Origin: Rhodococcus sp. SBT000017
Lineage (GTDB): Bacteria; Actinomycetota; Actinomycetes; Mycobacteriales; Mycobacteriaceae
Reading direction: 5' to 3'
Assembly: GCF_003688915.1 (NCBI RefSeq)
Contig: NZ_REFU01000001.1
Coordinates: 2,108,001 to 2,172,000 of the forward strand
DNA length: 64,000 nucleotides
The notes beneath the pieces were generated by a model. That model made no database searches. It saw only the letters and a list, made by a program, of their open reading frames with translations, and was not told where the DNA came from. Below, piece by piece: positions 1 through 8,249 of this stretch (position 1 is the stretch's first letter; each line of letters starts with the position of its first letter). The translations under genes and the position numbers were made by a program.

Positions 1-41
1 AGCAATGCTGTGTCGGCCAGATGTACGTCCACTGTGCTCAT
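1..41 (-). CDS. egtD: EgtD, ergothioneine histidine N-methyltransferase (5' end only)
   Basis: Only the first 13 or so codons lie in the window (MSTVDVHLADTAL on the minus strand); the rest lies beyond position 1. A strong Shine-Dalgarno AGGAG sits at 46-50, just before the ATG at 41, and egtC ends at 51, so the genes are 9 bases apart in one operon. EgtD trimethylates histidine to hercynine using SAM. The identification rests mainly on position after egtA-egtB-egtC, since too little protein is visible to show the methyltransferase fold. Confidence 0.75.
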   Translation of the reverse strand, partial: MSTVDVHLADTAL

Positions 42-50
42 GACGCTCCT

Positions 51-788
51 TTACGATTCCAGGCTGGAAATGGTGAGATCGGTTGTCGTGGCGACGACCA
101 CGCGTCGGTCGTCGATGGAAATCCAGTCGGGTCGATCGTCGAGGGGTTCGGAGGCGATCGTCACCGAATCCTCGGTCCGCAGAACCGAAAGCGAATGATG
201 CACCGCCGTGGCGTACATGCTCTCGCCGTCCGACAGCAGAAAATTCAGGCGAGCCTTGGGCGAGATGGCGAGGACCCTACGGACCAGCACGCGCAATGCC
301 GTCTCGGGATCGTGGGTGCGCAACAGGTTCCGCAGTACGACCCACAGGCCGGCCGCATCGGTGGGCGCGGGCAACGCGAGCGCGTCGATCGGCGGTACCT
401 CCGACCACAATTCGACCATCGACTGCGGCCAGCCGAACACCACACCGTTGTGACTGAACGCCCATCGGTCGTCGGTGAACGGGGCGCAGGCACTGCGTTC
501 CACCGGCATGCCGACAGTTGCCGATCGCACTGCCGCGATCACCGACGTCGAGCGCACCTGCGGCAGAACATCGTCCACCGCCGGATCGGTCCAGATGGGC
601 ATCGGATTGCGGTAGCTGCGCACCGAACCGTCCTGCCACCATGCGACGCCGAAGCCGTCGGCGTTGATGGTCCCTCCACCGCGCATGTCGTTCGGTGCGA
701 AGGACTGGGTGCGCAGAGAATGATCACCTTGCGTCAGCAGCGATCCGACAGAGGTGGCAGCGCCCAGATACCCCAGATGACGGCACAT
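51..788 (-). CDS. egtC: EgtC, class II glutamine amidotransferase-type hydrolase of ergothioneine synthesis
   Basis: 245 residues starting MCRHLGYLG. After removal of Met, the N-terminal Cys2 is the nucleophile of class II (Ntn) glutamine amidotransferases. In mycobacteria EgtC removes the gamma-glutamyl group from gamma-glutamyl-hercynylcysteine sulfoxide. Further Ntn-type segments are visible (WAFSHNGVV near residue 108, PTDAAGLW near 142). The ATG follows the egtB stop directly (TGAATG), indicating translational coupling. The length is normal for the family and the protein should be cytosolic. Confidence 0.93.
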   Translation of the reverse strand: MCRHLGYLGAATSVGSLLTQGDHSLRTQSFAPNDMRGGGTINADGFGVAWWQDGSVRSYRNPMPIWTDPAVDDVLPQVRSTSVIAAVRSATVGMPVERSACAPFTDDRWAFSHNGVVFGWPQSMVELWSEVPPIDALALPAPTDAAGLWVVLRNLLRTHDPETALRVLVRRVLAISPKARLNFLLSDGESMYATAVHHSLSVLRTEDSVTIASEPLDDRPDWISIDDRRVVVATTTDLTISSLES

Positions 789-2093
789 TCAGCTGGGCTC
801 GACGTCGCGGGCCAACCGGAATCCGCTGAAGATCTGGCGGCGGATCGGGTGGTCCCAGTTGCGGAACGTGCCTCGACACGCCACCTCGTCGGTGCCGAAC
901 GAGCCGCCGCGCAACACCTTGTAGTCGCCGCGGAGAAACACCTCGGAGTACTCGGCGTACGGGAACGCCTCGAACCCGGGGTACGGCTCGAAATCCGAGG
1001 AGGTCCACTCCCACACGTCACCGATCAGGTGATGCACACCGGCCGAGGAGGCACCGTCGGGATACGCGCCCACGTCCGCCGGTTCGAGATGCCGCTGGTT
1101 CAGATTGGCATGTGCGGCAGTGGGTTCGGCGTCGCCCCACGGGTACGCGTTGCTGGTGCGAGTGTCGACGTCGAATCGCGCGGCCTTCTCCCACTCGGCC
1201 TCCGTCGGCAGACGTTTGCCTGCCCAGCGGGCGTAGGCGTCGGCCTCGAACCAGCACACGTGCACCACGGGCTGATGCGGGCGCACCGGTTTACTCGCGC
1301 CGAAGCTGCGACGCCACCAGGTGCCATCGGAGTCGGACTCCCAGAACTGCGGTGCGGTCAGGTTCGCGTCGACGCGATGCTGCCACCCCTTCTCGGTCCA
1401 CAGTTCACGGCGTTCGTAACCGCCGTCAGCCATGAAGTCCATGAACTGCGCGTTGGTGATCGGGGCTCGGTCTATGGCGAAGGTGGGCACGTGCACGGCA
1501 TGAGCCGGTCGCTCGTTGTCCAGTGCCCACGGGTCGAGCGAGGTCCCCATCGAGAACGGGCCACCCGCAATGACGGCCTCACCCGACACCGGTACCACCG
1601 AGGCCGGCGGAGCAGGAGCCGTCAGAACCGCAGGCCCCGAACGCAATTGATGAGTGGCGAGCATTGTCTCGTCGTGCTGCTGCTCGTGCTGGGCGATCAT
1701 GCCGAACGCGAATCCGTGCTTCTCCACCGGCCTACCCTCGAAAGTGCTGCGGTCGAGCACATCCCAGGCCTTGTCGCGGACGGTCTGGACGTAGACGCGC
1801 GCCTCGTCCGGAGTGAGCAGCGGAAGCGACGTACGTGAAGAACGCGAATGCTTGAACGCGTCGTACAGCTCGTCGATGTCGGGACGGACGGGGTCACGGC
1901 CACCGACGTCGCGCACGAGCCAGAGTTCTTCCTGGCTACCGATGTGTGCGAGATCCCAGACCAGCGGACTCATCAACGGCGAATGCTGCGCCATCAGTTC
2001 GGTCTCGTCCACGCAGTCGGTGAGTGCTGCACTTCGGGCACGACTGCGAGTGAGGACCGTTTCGATCCTGCTCCTGAGTTGTTCGGCGCTCAC
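789..2093 (-). CDS. egtB: EgtB, hercynine oxygenase (sulfoxide synthase)
   Basis: 434 residues. The N-terminal DinB-like part carries the presumed iron ligands: His in WDLAHIGSQEE near residue 50 and the HEQQH motif near 135. The C-terminal formylglycine-enzyme-like domain contains RLPTEAEWEKAAR and GDVWEWTSSDF, ending in VLRGGSF...GFRLARD. The enzyme joins hercynine to gamma-glutamylcysteine with oxygen to give the sulfoxide. The GTG start overlaps the egtA stop (GTGA), so the genes are coupled. The presence of egtA fits a gamma-glutamylcysteine-using EgtB. Confidence 0.95.
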   Translation of the reverse strand: MSAEQLRSRIETVLTRSRARSAALTDCVDETELMAQHSPLMSPLVWDLAHIGSQEELWLVRDVGGRDPVRPDIDELYDAFKHSRSSRTSLPLLTPDEARVYVQTVRDKAWDVLDRSTFEGRPVEKHGFAFGMIAQHEQQHDETMLATHQLRSGPAVLTAPAPPASVVPVSGEAVIAGGPFSMGTSLDPWALDNERPAHAVHVPTFAIDRAPITNAQFMDFMADGGYERRELWTEKGWQHRVDANLTAPQFWESDSDGTWWRRSFGASKPVRPHQPVVHVCWFEADAYARWAGKRLPTEAEWEKAARFDVDTRTSNAYPWGDAEPTAAHANLNQRHLEPADVGAYPDGASSAGVHHLIGDVWEWTSSDFEPYPGFEAFPYAEYSEVFLRGDYKVLRGGSFGTDEVACRGTFRNWDHPIRRQIFSGFRLARDVEPS

Positions 2094-3346
2094 ACCGATT
2101 CCTTTCGAGTCTGAAATTCCCGTGTCGCCGCGTCGAACTCACTGGGGGGCTCACCCGCACTGCACCGGCGAGATGCCGCCGACAGGTGCTCGGAGTACTC
2201 GCCACCGACCGCCGCTGCGAGGTCGAGCAATTCGGTTGCGGCCGTGCGTAAATCACCGTCCGCCAGCCCGACGCGGGCCGCGTCGAGCCACCGTCCGGCC
2301 GTCCCGCCGCCGATCTCGGTGGCGCGGGCCACCAGTTCGGGTGTGGACAGCAGCGCCTCGAATGCCGCCGCCGGAACCACCCACTGACCGTCCGGCTGCG
2401 CGTCGAGGTACCGAATCTCGAGGTGCCCGCAGGCTCGCACCTGGGGGAACAGGGTGGTCAGGTGATAGTCGAGATCACTGGAGGTCGGCGCTCGTCCGAC
2501 AAGGTCGGGATCGTCCAACCACTGAGCGAATGTGGTGCCCGCAGGCGCTTCCCAGTTCTGGGTGACGCCTTGGATGCAGAGCAGTGGAACGTCGAGTGCC
2601 CAGCGTGCGTAGTCGGCGATCGGGTCGCCAGTGTTCGGAACCGCAGTTCTACTGGAATCGGTTCTGCTGGAGTCGAGTTCGAGCCAGGTGCGCATCCGCT
2701 GCGATGTCCAGTTTCCCGCAGGCGCACCGGCGAGCTCGGGAGAGCGCGCGAACGCGGCCACGAAGGCAGGGCCGATGACGTGGAGCATGTGCCAGCGGGC
2801 GGCGACCTCGGCCTGATCACGTCCCGCATCGACGCTCACCTGAGCCGCAGCGGTGTTGCACATCATCAACTTCCCGAAGGGGCCGATGGTGGTGAACCGA
2901 TTCTCCATCGCGCAGTACCGCGGTAGGACGAGGAGGCGTTCGGGTGCCCGAGCGGTATCGGCCGGAACGGATGCGATGTCTATGCCGGCATTGCCGAGAA
3001 TATCCCGCAGCAGCCGCGCATCGGCGTCGAGCATCGGTGCGAGTTGGGAAACGGATATATAAGGCGAACTGGACAATTCGACCTGACCGCCGGGTTCGAC
3101 GGTGACGATGCTGCCGCCCGGCAATGTCAGGGCGGGTGATTCGGGATCGATACTGCGCGGGGAGTGAACACCGAGCGCAGCGGCCAGAGCAGAGAGGGTC
3201 GGGCGGGTTCCGTCGTCGAGAGCGGTGAGCCACTCGAGTTCGGCACCGATGAGAGCCGGTGGCCCCAGTTTGAAACACACCTTCGACACGTATGCCTCTG
3301 CTGCCGGGCGCGAGCTCAGCCCGAGAGACTTCTCGTTGGACGACAC
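2090..3346 (-). CDS. egtA: EgtA, glutamate-cysteine ligase
   Basis: 418 residues of the GCS2 family that makes gamma-glutamylcysteine for EgtB. Visible features are IGAELEWL near residue 33, the GGQVELSSSPY substrate segment near 86 and MENRFTTIGPFGKLMMCNTAAAQ-type sequence near 148-170, typical of actinobacterial EgtA. The GTG start at 3346 is preceded by AAGGAATGA. It heads the egtABCD operon and is divergent from egtE, with about 146 bp between the two starts that must hold both promoters. Confidence 0.95.
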   Translation of the reverse strand: MSSNEKSLGLSSRPAAEAYVSKVCFKLGPPALIGAELEWLTALDDGTRPTLSALAAALGVHSPRSIDPESPALTLPGGSIVTVEPGGQVELSSSPYISVSQLAPMLDADARLLRDILGNAGIDIASVPADTARAPERLLVLPRYCAMENRFTTIGPFGKLMMCNTAAAQVSVDAGRDQAEVAARWHMLHVIGPAFVAAFARSPELAGAPAGNWTSQRMRTWLELDSSRTDSSRTAVPNTGDPIADYARWALDVPLLCIQGVTQNWEAPAGTTFAQWLDDPDLVGRAPTSSDLDYHLTTLFPQVRACGHLEIRYLDAQPDGQWVVPAAAFEALLSTPELVARATEIGGGTAGRWLDAARVGLADGDLRTAATELLDLAAAVGGEYSEHLSAASRRCSAGEPPSEFDAATREFQTRKESV

Positions 3347-3492
3347 TCATTCCTTCTTTCCGCACTCAACACGTTCTTCGCTACCGAACGTACCCAGCTG
3401 CGAGGATCGAAAACGCCGCGATCCCTCGCCTTGTCGAGGCTACCGATTGTGGAACTCTGGTGCCCGAGACTTCGCTACCGAAAGGACGACCG

Positions 3493-4662
3493 ATGCTCGA
3501 TCACGACCGCATTCGACGCGACACCCCCGGTGCGTCGGGCCGCGTGTTTCTCGACAGCGCCGGATCCTCGTTGCCGCCGACCGTCGTCCTCGACACCGCG
3601 ATCGCGCACCTGCGCCGGGAAGCAGAAATCGGCGGCTACCGGGCCGCGAACGAACGACTCGATGACCTCGCCGCGGTCAAGACCTCGATCGGAACCTTGA
3701 TCGGAGCGCAGGCGTCGACCATCGCACTGAGCGATTCTGCGACACGAGCCTGGACCGACTTCTTCTACTCCGTGCCACTCTCCCCTGGTGATCGAATCCT
3801 GCTGTGCGAGGCCGAATACGCCAGCAATGCCATCTCCGCCCTCCACCGCGCCGAGGTCACCGGCGCGACCGTCGAGATCGTGCCCAGCGACGAGTCGGGA
3901 CGCATCGACCCGGACGCACTGGAATCGATGCTCGACGAGCGGGTGAAACTGGTCTCGGTGGTACACGCCCCCACCAACGGCGGTCTGATCAATCCCGCCC
4001 GCGCCGTCGCCGATCTCGCACACCGCCACGGCGCACTGGTCCTGCTCGACGCCTGCCAATCCATCGGGCAACTGCGCGTCGACGTCGAGGAACTGGGAGT
4101 CGATGCCCTCTCGGCCACCGGCCGCAAATGGCTGCGCGGACCCCGCGGAACCGGCTTCCTCTACGTGCGTCCCGGATTGGCGTCGACGCTGCATCCGCCG
4201 GCCCTGGACCTGCACAGCGCCCAATGGGTCGACCGAGAAACGTATCGAATGGCCGACGATGCCACACGATTCGAGTTCTGGGAATGCGACGTCGCGGCCA
4301 GGCTCGCGCTCGGTGCGGCCGTCGACTATCTCCTCGAGCTCGGCATCGACCACGTCGAAGAAGCCGTTGTCGAACGCGCCGAATACCTGCGGGCCGGGCT
4401 CGGAGAAATCTCGGGGGCGACAGTGCAGGACCTCGGCGATCGCAGGAGTGGCATCGTGTCCTTTACCGTCGACGGTGAAGATCCCGTGGCCGTGCGTGAC
4501 CGACTCGCCGACAGCTCGGTGACGGTGACCGTCAGCCACCGCAGCTCGACGCGGTTGGACATGACGGGCCGGGGACTCGACGCCGTCGTCCGTGCGTCTC
4601 CGCACTATTTCGTCACGTCCGCGGAACTGGACACAATGCTCGCTGCGCTCGCACGTGAGTGA
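3493..4662 (+). CDS. egtE: EgtE, PLP-dependent class V aminotransferase-like C-S lyase
   Basis: 389 residues from ATG 3493, with AAAGGA upstream at 3481-3486. A longer reading frame upstream has no support. It is fold-type I, with DACQSIGQLRVDVEELGVDALSATG leading to GRKWLRGPRGTGFLYVR, where the lysine should bind PLP. EgtE cleaves the hercynylcysteine sulfoxide to ergothioneine. It is divergent from egtA here, whereas in mycobacteria the five genes lie together on one strand. Its last bases belong to a palindrome split by an IS. Other class V enzymes (cysteine desulfurase-like) are possible from sequence alone, but context strongly favours EgtE. Confidence 0.9.
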   Translation: MLDHDRIRRDTPGASGRVFLDSAGSSLPPTVVLDTAIAHLRREAEIGGYRAANERLDDLAAVKTSIGTLIGAQASTIALSDSATRAWTDFFYSVPLSPGDRILLCEAEYASNAISALHRAEVTGATVEIVPSDESGRIDPDALESMLDERVKLVSVVHAPTNGGLINPARAVADLAHRHGALVLLDACQSIGQLRVDVEELGVDALSATGRKWLRGPRGTGFLYVRPGLASTLHPPALDLHSAQWVDRETYRMADDATRFEFWECDVAARLALGAAVDYLLELGIDHVEEAVVERAEYLRAGLGEISGATVQDLGDRRSGIVSFTVDGEDPVAVRDRLADSSVTVTVSHRSSTRLDMTGRGLDAVVRASPHYFVTSAELDTMLAALARE

Positions 4663-4675
4663 AAGTTCGTAGCAG
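4652..4675. repeat. Left half of an intergenic palindrome (family B) split by the IS
   Basis: The left arm GTGAGTGAAAGTTCGTAGCAG lies at 4655-4675 and the right arm GGGGTCGAAGTTCCACTCAC at 6525-6544, on the far side of the IS. Rejoined, they match the intact copy at 8028-8067, including AGTTCGTAGCAGGGGTCGAA. The stop codon of egtE (TGA) lies inside the left arm. This was probably the terminator between egtE and the EamA gene before the insertion. Confidence 0.8.
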
Positions 4676-4743
4676 GCGGGCCGTTGCGTTTTGGCGCGAG
4701 TGAGCGGGTGAACTGATCGGCTGTGTGAGGTCGGTCGGTGTGG

Positions 4744-4763
4744 CCGGGCCCGGTAGGGCCCGG
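4744..4763. terminator. Hairpin at the 3' end of the IS transposase
   Basis: Perfect 8-bp stem CCGGGCCC at 4744-4751 and GGGCCCGG at 4756-4763 with a 4-nt loop, 12 bases past the transposase stop. It probably ends the transposase transcript; there is no long T tract. Confidence 0.6.
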
Positions 4764-4774
4764 TCACTCACTGT

Positions 4775-6451
4775 TCAGGCCGGTGCCGTTGTGGGGGCGG
4801 CCGCGAGGCGGGTGAGGATTTTGCCGATGTTGTGAACCGCTGCGTGAAATGACCATTCACTGGCCGCTCGGTCGAGTCCTCGACCTGTGAAGCGACGAAA
4901 TCCGAGATTGTGTTTGGCATGCCCGAACGGTGTCTCGGCGATATGCGAGCGTGTGCGGTAGGTCGCGATCCCGTCCGGTGTCGCCAACCTCTCCCGCATC
5001 TTATCGAGCGAACTCTGTTGCACCGGTGCATCTTCGGTGTTGCTCGCCGCGGCGGCGTGGGCAGCGGCTTCGAGATCACGGGTGGTGCCGGTGGCGATCA
5101 ACCTGTCCGGGCCGGGTGCATCGAGATTGGCGTTCGAGCAGTACCCGGCATCGAAAAGCATGATCCCGATCGCAGCCTCACCGGCACCGGCATCGGATCC
5201 GCAGACCGTGTCGGTGACCGGCGGTGAATCTGTGGCAGTTTTCGTCGCGACGATCGTGTCGGCGGCAGCGATGGCCTTCGCGACCATGTCCGGGTAGTAA
5301 CCGGAGTCGTTGGGGTTGATCCCGACACCGGTCGCGATGATGATCCCGTCCTCGGTGGTGAATGCTTGACAGTTGTAACCCTGCACCCATCCGCCACCAC
5401 GGATCGGCTGCACTCGCGACTGCGGATCGGTGATGTTGCGGCAGATCACCGGCGCACTGTTCTCCCGGTCACGTCGGCGGGCTCGAGCTTTCGCCAACGC
5501 CGCCCGCGCCCGCACCACCGTGTAATGAGACTCCACCGGCACCGGAGCAGTTCCTTTCGGCTTCGCCCCACGAGCACCCAGTGCCGCAACTTTGGCCTCG
5601 TAGTCAGCGCTCATCTGCACCCTGACCTGCCGTGCACGCTGCAACCGGATCTCCGCTGCGTCGACCGCAGCACCGACCGGAGACTGACCGATGATCTTTG
5701 CGCCCGCCTCCATCCGCTCGAGATGGCCCTTCGCCGCGGCCTGCTCGGCTGCTCGCGCCGCTGCCTTCTCGGCCTCGATCTGGGCCAGTGCTTCGGCGAT
5801 CCGCGCCGACCGAGACTTCGGGTCGGCCAGGTCTTTCGGGACGTGGCCGGGGCCCGGATCGTCCGGGCCGTAGAGCTCGTCGTCGGCGTCATCGCCCGCG
5901 GCGTGCGCTGCGGCCGCCGCGGCGGCGATCTTCGCAGCCTCGGCCTCGGCCGCCGCACGCAACCCGGATTCGCTGCGATTCGCCGACAGCGACGCGTTCG
6001 AGGCGATCTTGACTCCGTCGAGGGCGATGGTTCCCAACGACCCCAATCCCACCCGCGCGGCCAGGATCAGCACCTGCGCGAACAAAGCCGCGCAGGCCGC
6101 GTGGTTGTCTTTACGGAACCGAGAGATCGTCACATGATCGGGGATGTCACCAGCGCAGATCACCCGGTAGGACACCACGTCGGCGCACGCGGACTCGATC
6201 CGGCGTGAGGATCGTTGGCCCTGCGACCAGGACCAGATCAGCAACGTGAGCAACATGTCCGGGTCGTATCCGGCGCGCCCGACACCACCGAGTCGACGCC
6301 CGGTATGAAACGCCGAGGTGTCGAGATGAGTATCGACGATGTCGATGAGCGTCCACACCGGATGCTCCGCCGGTAACCACTCGCGCATGTCCGGTGGAAT
6401 CAGAAACTGTTGATCACGATCGACCGGTCGATACCCCTTCGCCACCACCAC
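4775..6451 (-). CDS. IS1182-family DDE transposase
   Basis: About 558 residues if started at a GTG near 6451, giving VVVAKGYRPVDRDQQFLIPP. The N-terminal DUF772-type domain contains PDMREWLPAEHPVW and RFRKDN. Catalytic acids are probably the Asp in IALDGVKI, the Asp in LFDAGYCSNAN and the Glu in HIAETPFGHAKHN. The middle is Ala/Glu-rich and likely helical. The frame stays open upstream through the IS end into the EamA gene, producing an apparent 871-residue fusion that is an insertion artefact. The exact start is uncertain because no good Shine-Dalgarno is seen. Confidence 0.88.
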   Translation of the reverse strand: MVVAKGYRPVDRDQQFLIPPDMREWLPAEHPVWTLIDIVDTHLDTSAFHTGRRLGGVGRAGYDPDMLLTLLIWSWSQGQRSSRRIESACADVVSYRVICAGDIPDHVTISRFRKDNHAACAALFAQVLILAARVGLGSLGTIALDGVKIASNASLSANRSESGLRAAAEAEAAKIAAAAAAAHAAGDDADDELYGPDDPGPGHVPKDLADPKSRSARIAEALAQIEAEKAAARAAEQAAAKGHLERMEAGAKIIGQSPVGAAVDAAEIRLQRARQVRVQMSADYEAKVAALGARGAKPKGTAPVPVESHYTVVRARAALAKARARRRDRENSAPVICRNITDPQSRVQPIRGGGWVQGYNCQAFTTEDGIIIATGVGINPNDSGYYPDMVAKAIAAADTIVATKTATDSPPVTDTVCGSDAGAGEAAIGIMLFDAGYCSNANLDAPGPDRLIATGTTRDLEAAAHAAAASNTEDAPVQQSSLDKMRERLATPDGIATYRTRSHIAETPFGHAKHNLGFRRFTGRGLDRAASEWSFHAAVHNIGKILTRLAAAPTTAPA

Positions 6452-6473
6452 ATTCTCGCCCACCCACAACGAT

Positions 6474-6500
6474 GGGGCGCCTCGACACTCGAGACGCCCC
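6474..6500. promoter_or_regulatory. Strong stem-loop near the transposase start inside the IS
   Basis: GGGGCG at 6474-6479 pairs with CGCCCC at 6495-6500, and CTCGA with TCGAG inside. It lies between the IS end and the likely transposase start. Stem-loops here in other elements block read-through from outside promoters into the transposase gene; that role is an inference. Confidence 0.5.
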
Positions 6501-6523
6501 ACCATCAAATTGAAACAGCCCGC

Positions 6524-7390
6524 AGGGGTCGAAGTTCCACTCACATAGGCAGCGACCCCAATCGCCGAGACCAGCAGCCCGCCGAGTCCGAGCCAGGTGA
6601 TCTCGTCGCCGAACATCACGAATGCCCACAGCATCGTCGTCGGCGGTGTGAGGTAGAGCAGCACGCTGGCGCGCGTGGGACCGTTGCGACGCACCACGAA
6701 CAGGTACGCGCCGTACGCCCCGAAGGTGGAGAGCACGACAGTCCAGGCCACGGCCGCCCAGAATCCCGTCGTCATGGGTGGTGCGGCGTCTCCGGCCAGC
6801 GCACTCCACGTCATGAATCCGGCTGCGCTGATGGAACATTGGATTGCCATCGCCAGGGCGATCGGCTCCTTCGGTGCCAGCATGCGTTGACCGATCGTGC
6901 CCATCGACAGTGCCAGCATCCCCGCGGCCGGTAACAGGTAGACCGGCCAGGCGAGATCGGCACCGGACAGGTCTCCGACCACCACCAGCGAGACACCCGC
7001 AATCCCGACGACCAGTCCCAGGGTCTGCCGCCCTCCGACGCGTTCACCGAAGATCCTGCTCGACGCCATCGCGACCACCAGCGGCTGCAGTGCGGCGATC
7101 AACGCGGCGACACCGGGTGGCACGCCCATCCCGATGCCGGTGATGGTGGCGCCGAGGTAGAGGAACTGACAGAACAGGCCGAGGACTGCGTGGATTCGGA
7201 GGGCATGCCAGGTGGGGGTCAGCTTCCGATACCGGCACCACGCGATCAGCAGCGCCACGGCAGCGAGGTAGCGCCAGGCCAGAAGCGTGTGGGCAGGGGC
7301 TTCGGCGGTTCCGAGTTCGGCTCCGATGAATCCCGAACTCCACAGCACCACCAGCGCTGTACCTGCGATGGCGTCGACATTTGCTTTCAT
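6524..7390 (-). CDS. EamA/DMT-family transporter, 3' end displaced by the IS
   Basis: About 289 residues remain before the IS junction: ten likely membrane segments in two EamA repeats (GTALVVLWSSGFIGAELG near residue 10; FGAYGAYLFVV near 225; GLGGLLVSAIGVAAYVSG at the end). The family exports small metabolites; the substrate is unknown. Removing the IS gives a native C-terminus of about 24 more residues ending at a TAG at 4605-4607, inside antisense egtE. All membrane segments precede the junction, so the product may still work. Divergent from the TetR gene at 7464 across an operator, so probably its target. Confidence 0.85.
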
Positions 7391-7404
7391 GCAGCGATGT
7401 AAAC

Positions 7405-7418
7405 ATACAGGTCTGTAT
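7405..7418. promoter_or_regulatory. Palindromic TetR-type operator between the EamA and TetR genes
   Basis: ATACAG at 7405-7410 and CTGTAT at 7413-7418 form a perfect inverted repeat with a 2-bp spacer, in the 73-bp divergent promoter region. Size and position fit the operator of the adjacent TetR protein, controlling itself and the transporter. Confidence 0.7.
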
Positions 7419-7463
7419 ACTCGCAGTGCACCTGCTTCTCACCAGCGCTTTCGGAAGGCAACC

Positions 7464-8045
7464 ATGCTCGACAAGCCGCTCACCCCCGCCGGAGAACGCA
7501 TCCTGACCGTCGCCAGCGAACTGTTCTACGCCCGCGGCATCCGAGCCGTCGGGGTCGACCTCATCGCGGAGGAAGCCGGCACCACGAAGAAGACTCTGTA
7601 CGACCGATTCGGCTCCAAAGACGGCCTGGTGCAGCGGTACCTTGCCCGCCGATACGGCCTGTGGTGCGATCACGTGACGCAGTACGTCGAATCCCTCGAA
7701 CCCGGCGACGCACGCGTCCTCGGGGTGTACGACGCCCTCGACGCTTGGATGCGCGACAACCACCGCGGGTGCGGATTCGTCAATGCCTTCGCAGAGTTCG
7801 GTGGCACCGACAGCCCGGTACTCGCGATCATCGAGTCCGAGAAGAACTGGACGAGATCGTTGTTCGCCCGACTGGTCACCGAAGCCGGATACCCCGACGC
7901 CGAACAGCTGGGAACCCGGTTGTCGCTGCTGCACGAGGGCGCGGTGGTGATGGGCACGGCAGGCGCGAGGGACGATGCGGTATCGGTGGCCAGGAGCGTT
8001 GCCGCCGAGTTGCTCACTGCGCTCGCCGTGCGTGCAAGTTCGTAG
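7464..8045 (+). CDS. TetR/AcrR-family transcriptional regulator
   Basis: 193 residues from ATG 7464, with GGAAGG at 7453-7458. The N-terminal TetR helix-turn-helix is clear: GERILTVASELFYARGIRAVGVDLIA followed by EEAGTTKKTLYDRFGSKDGLVQRYL. The C-terminal ligand-binding half is variable (CGFVNAFAEFG near residue 100). It is divergent from the EamA transporter with a palindromic operator between, so it is likely a local repressor of export. The stop codon TAG lies inside a family B intergenic palindrome. Ligand unknown. Confidence 0.9.
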   Translation: MLDKPLTPAGERILTVASELFYARGIRAVGVDLIAEEAGTTKKTLYDRFGSKDGLVQRYLARRYGLWCDHVTQYVESLEPGDARVLGVYDALDAWMRDNHRGCGFVNAFAEFGGTDSPVLAIIESEKNWTRSLFARLVTEAGYPDAEQLGTRLSLLHEGAVVMGTAGARDDAVSVARSVAAELLTALAVRASS

Positions 8046-8067
8046 CAGGGGTCGAACTTCCGCGCAC
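8028..8067. repeat. Intergenic palindrome, family B, intact copy
   Basis: GTGCG...AAGTTCG at 8028-8042 pairs with CGAACTT...CGCAC at 8053-8067 around a TAGCAGGGGT loop. The core AGTTCGTAGCAGGGGTCGAA is shared with the copy split by the IS. It overlaps the 3' end of the TetR gene and is probably its terminator. Confidence 0.75.
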
Positions 8068-8108
8068 ATGACGTGGTCGTGTATTGTTTCCCAGGTTGTC
8101 TCGGCGAG

Positions 8109-8135
8109 GGTGGATCCAGATTCTCAGGATCCACC
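8109..8135 (+). promoter_or_regulatory. Leader hairpin upstream of rplY
   Basis: Perfect 9-bp stem GGTGGATCC at 8109-8117 and GGATCCACC at 8127-8135 with a 9-nt loop, about 115 bp before the rplY start. A possible -10-like TATTGT lies near 8091, so the hairpin may sit in a long 5' leader. It could be an autoregulatory leader of L25; this is inference. Confidence 0.5.
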
Positions 8136-8249
8136 GTTATCGACGCGGCTCGGCCCCGTTGGCCGCGCTCGTTCGTGTCCGCCCCGACGAGCTTGACCGC
8201 CCGACGAAGTACGCCGCACGAACCACTTTTATCAGGAGCATTCAGCACC

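Larger units (their letters stand above)
4676..6523 (-). mobile_element. IS1182-type insertion sequence, about 1.85 kb
   Basis: Single-ORF DDE element. The outer ends match as imperfect inverted repeats: GCGGGCCGTTGCGTTTTGG from 4676 against GCGGGCTGTTTCAATTTGA read inward from 6523 (about 14 of 19). Flanking sequence rejoins to a known intergenic palindrome, which places the ends to within a few bases. A short duplication of AG, CAG or GCAG at the junctions is possible, but cannot be resolved because the terminal bases repeat. The transposase is intact, so the copy may be active. Confidence 0.85.

Noticed and set aside
21..1838. Long plus-strand open frame opposite egtB and egtC
   Set aside because: Antisense frame typical of high-GC DNA; Arg/His-rich with no motif, while the minus strand encodes clear EgtB and EgtC.
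3475..4767. 430-codon minus-strand frame opposite egtE
   Set aside because: Shadow of egtE; no family features and crosses into the IS end.
4775..7390. EamA-transposase fusion protein as a real two-domain gene
   Set aside because: The join coincides with the IS end and the flanks rejoin to a known palindrome, so it is an insertion product.
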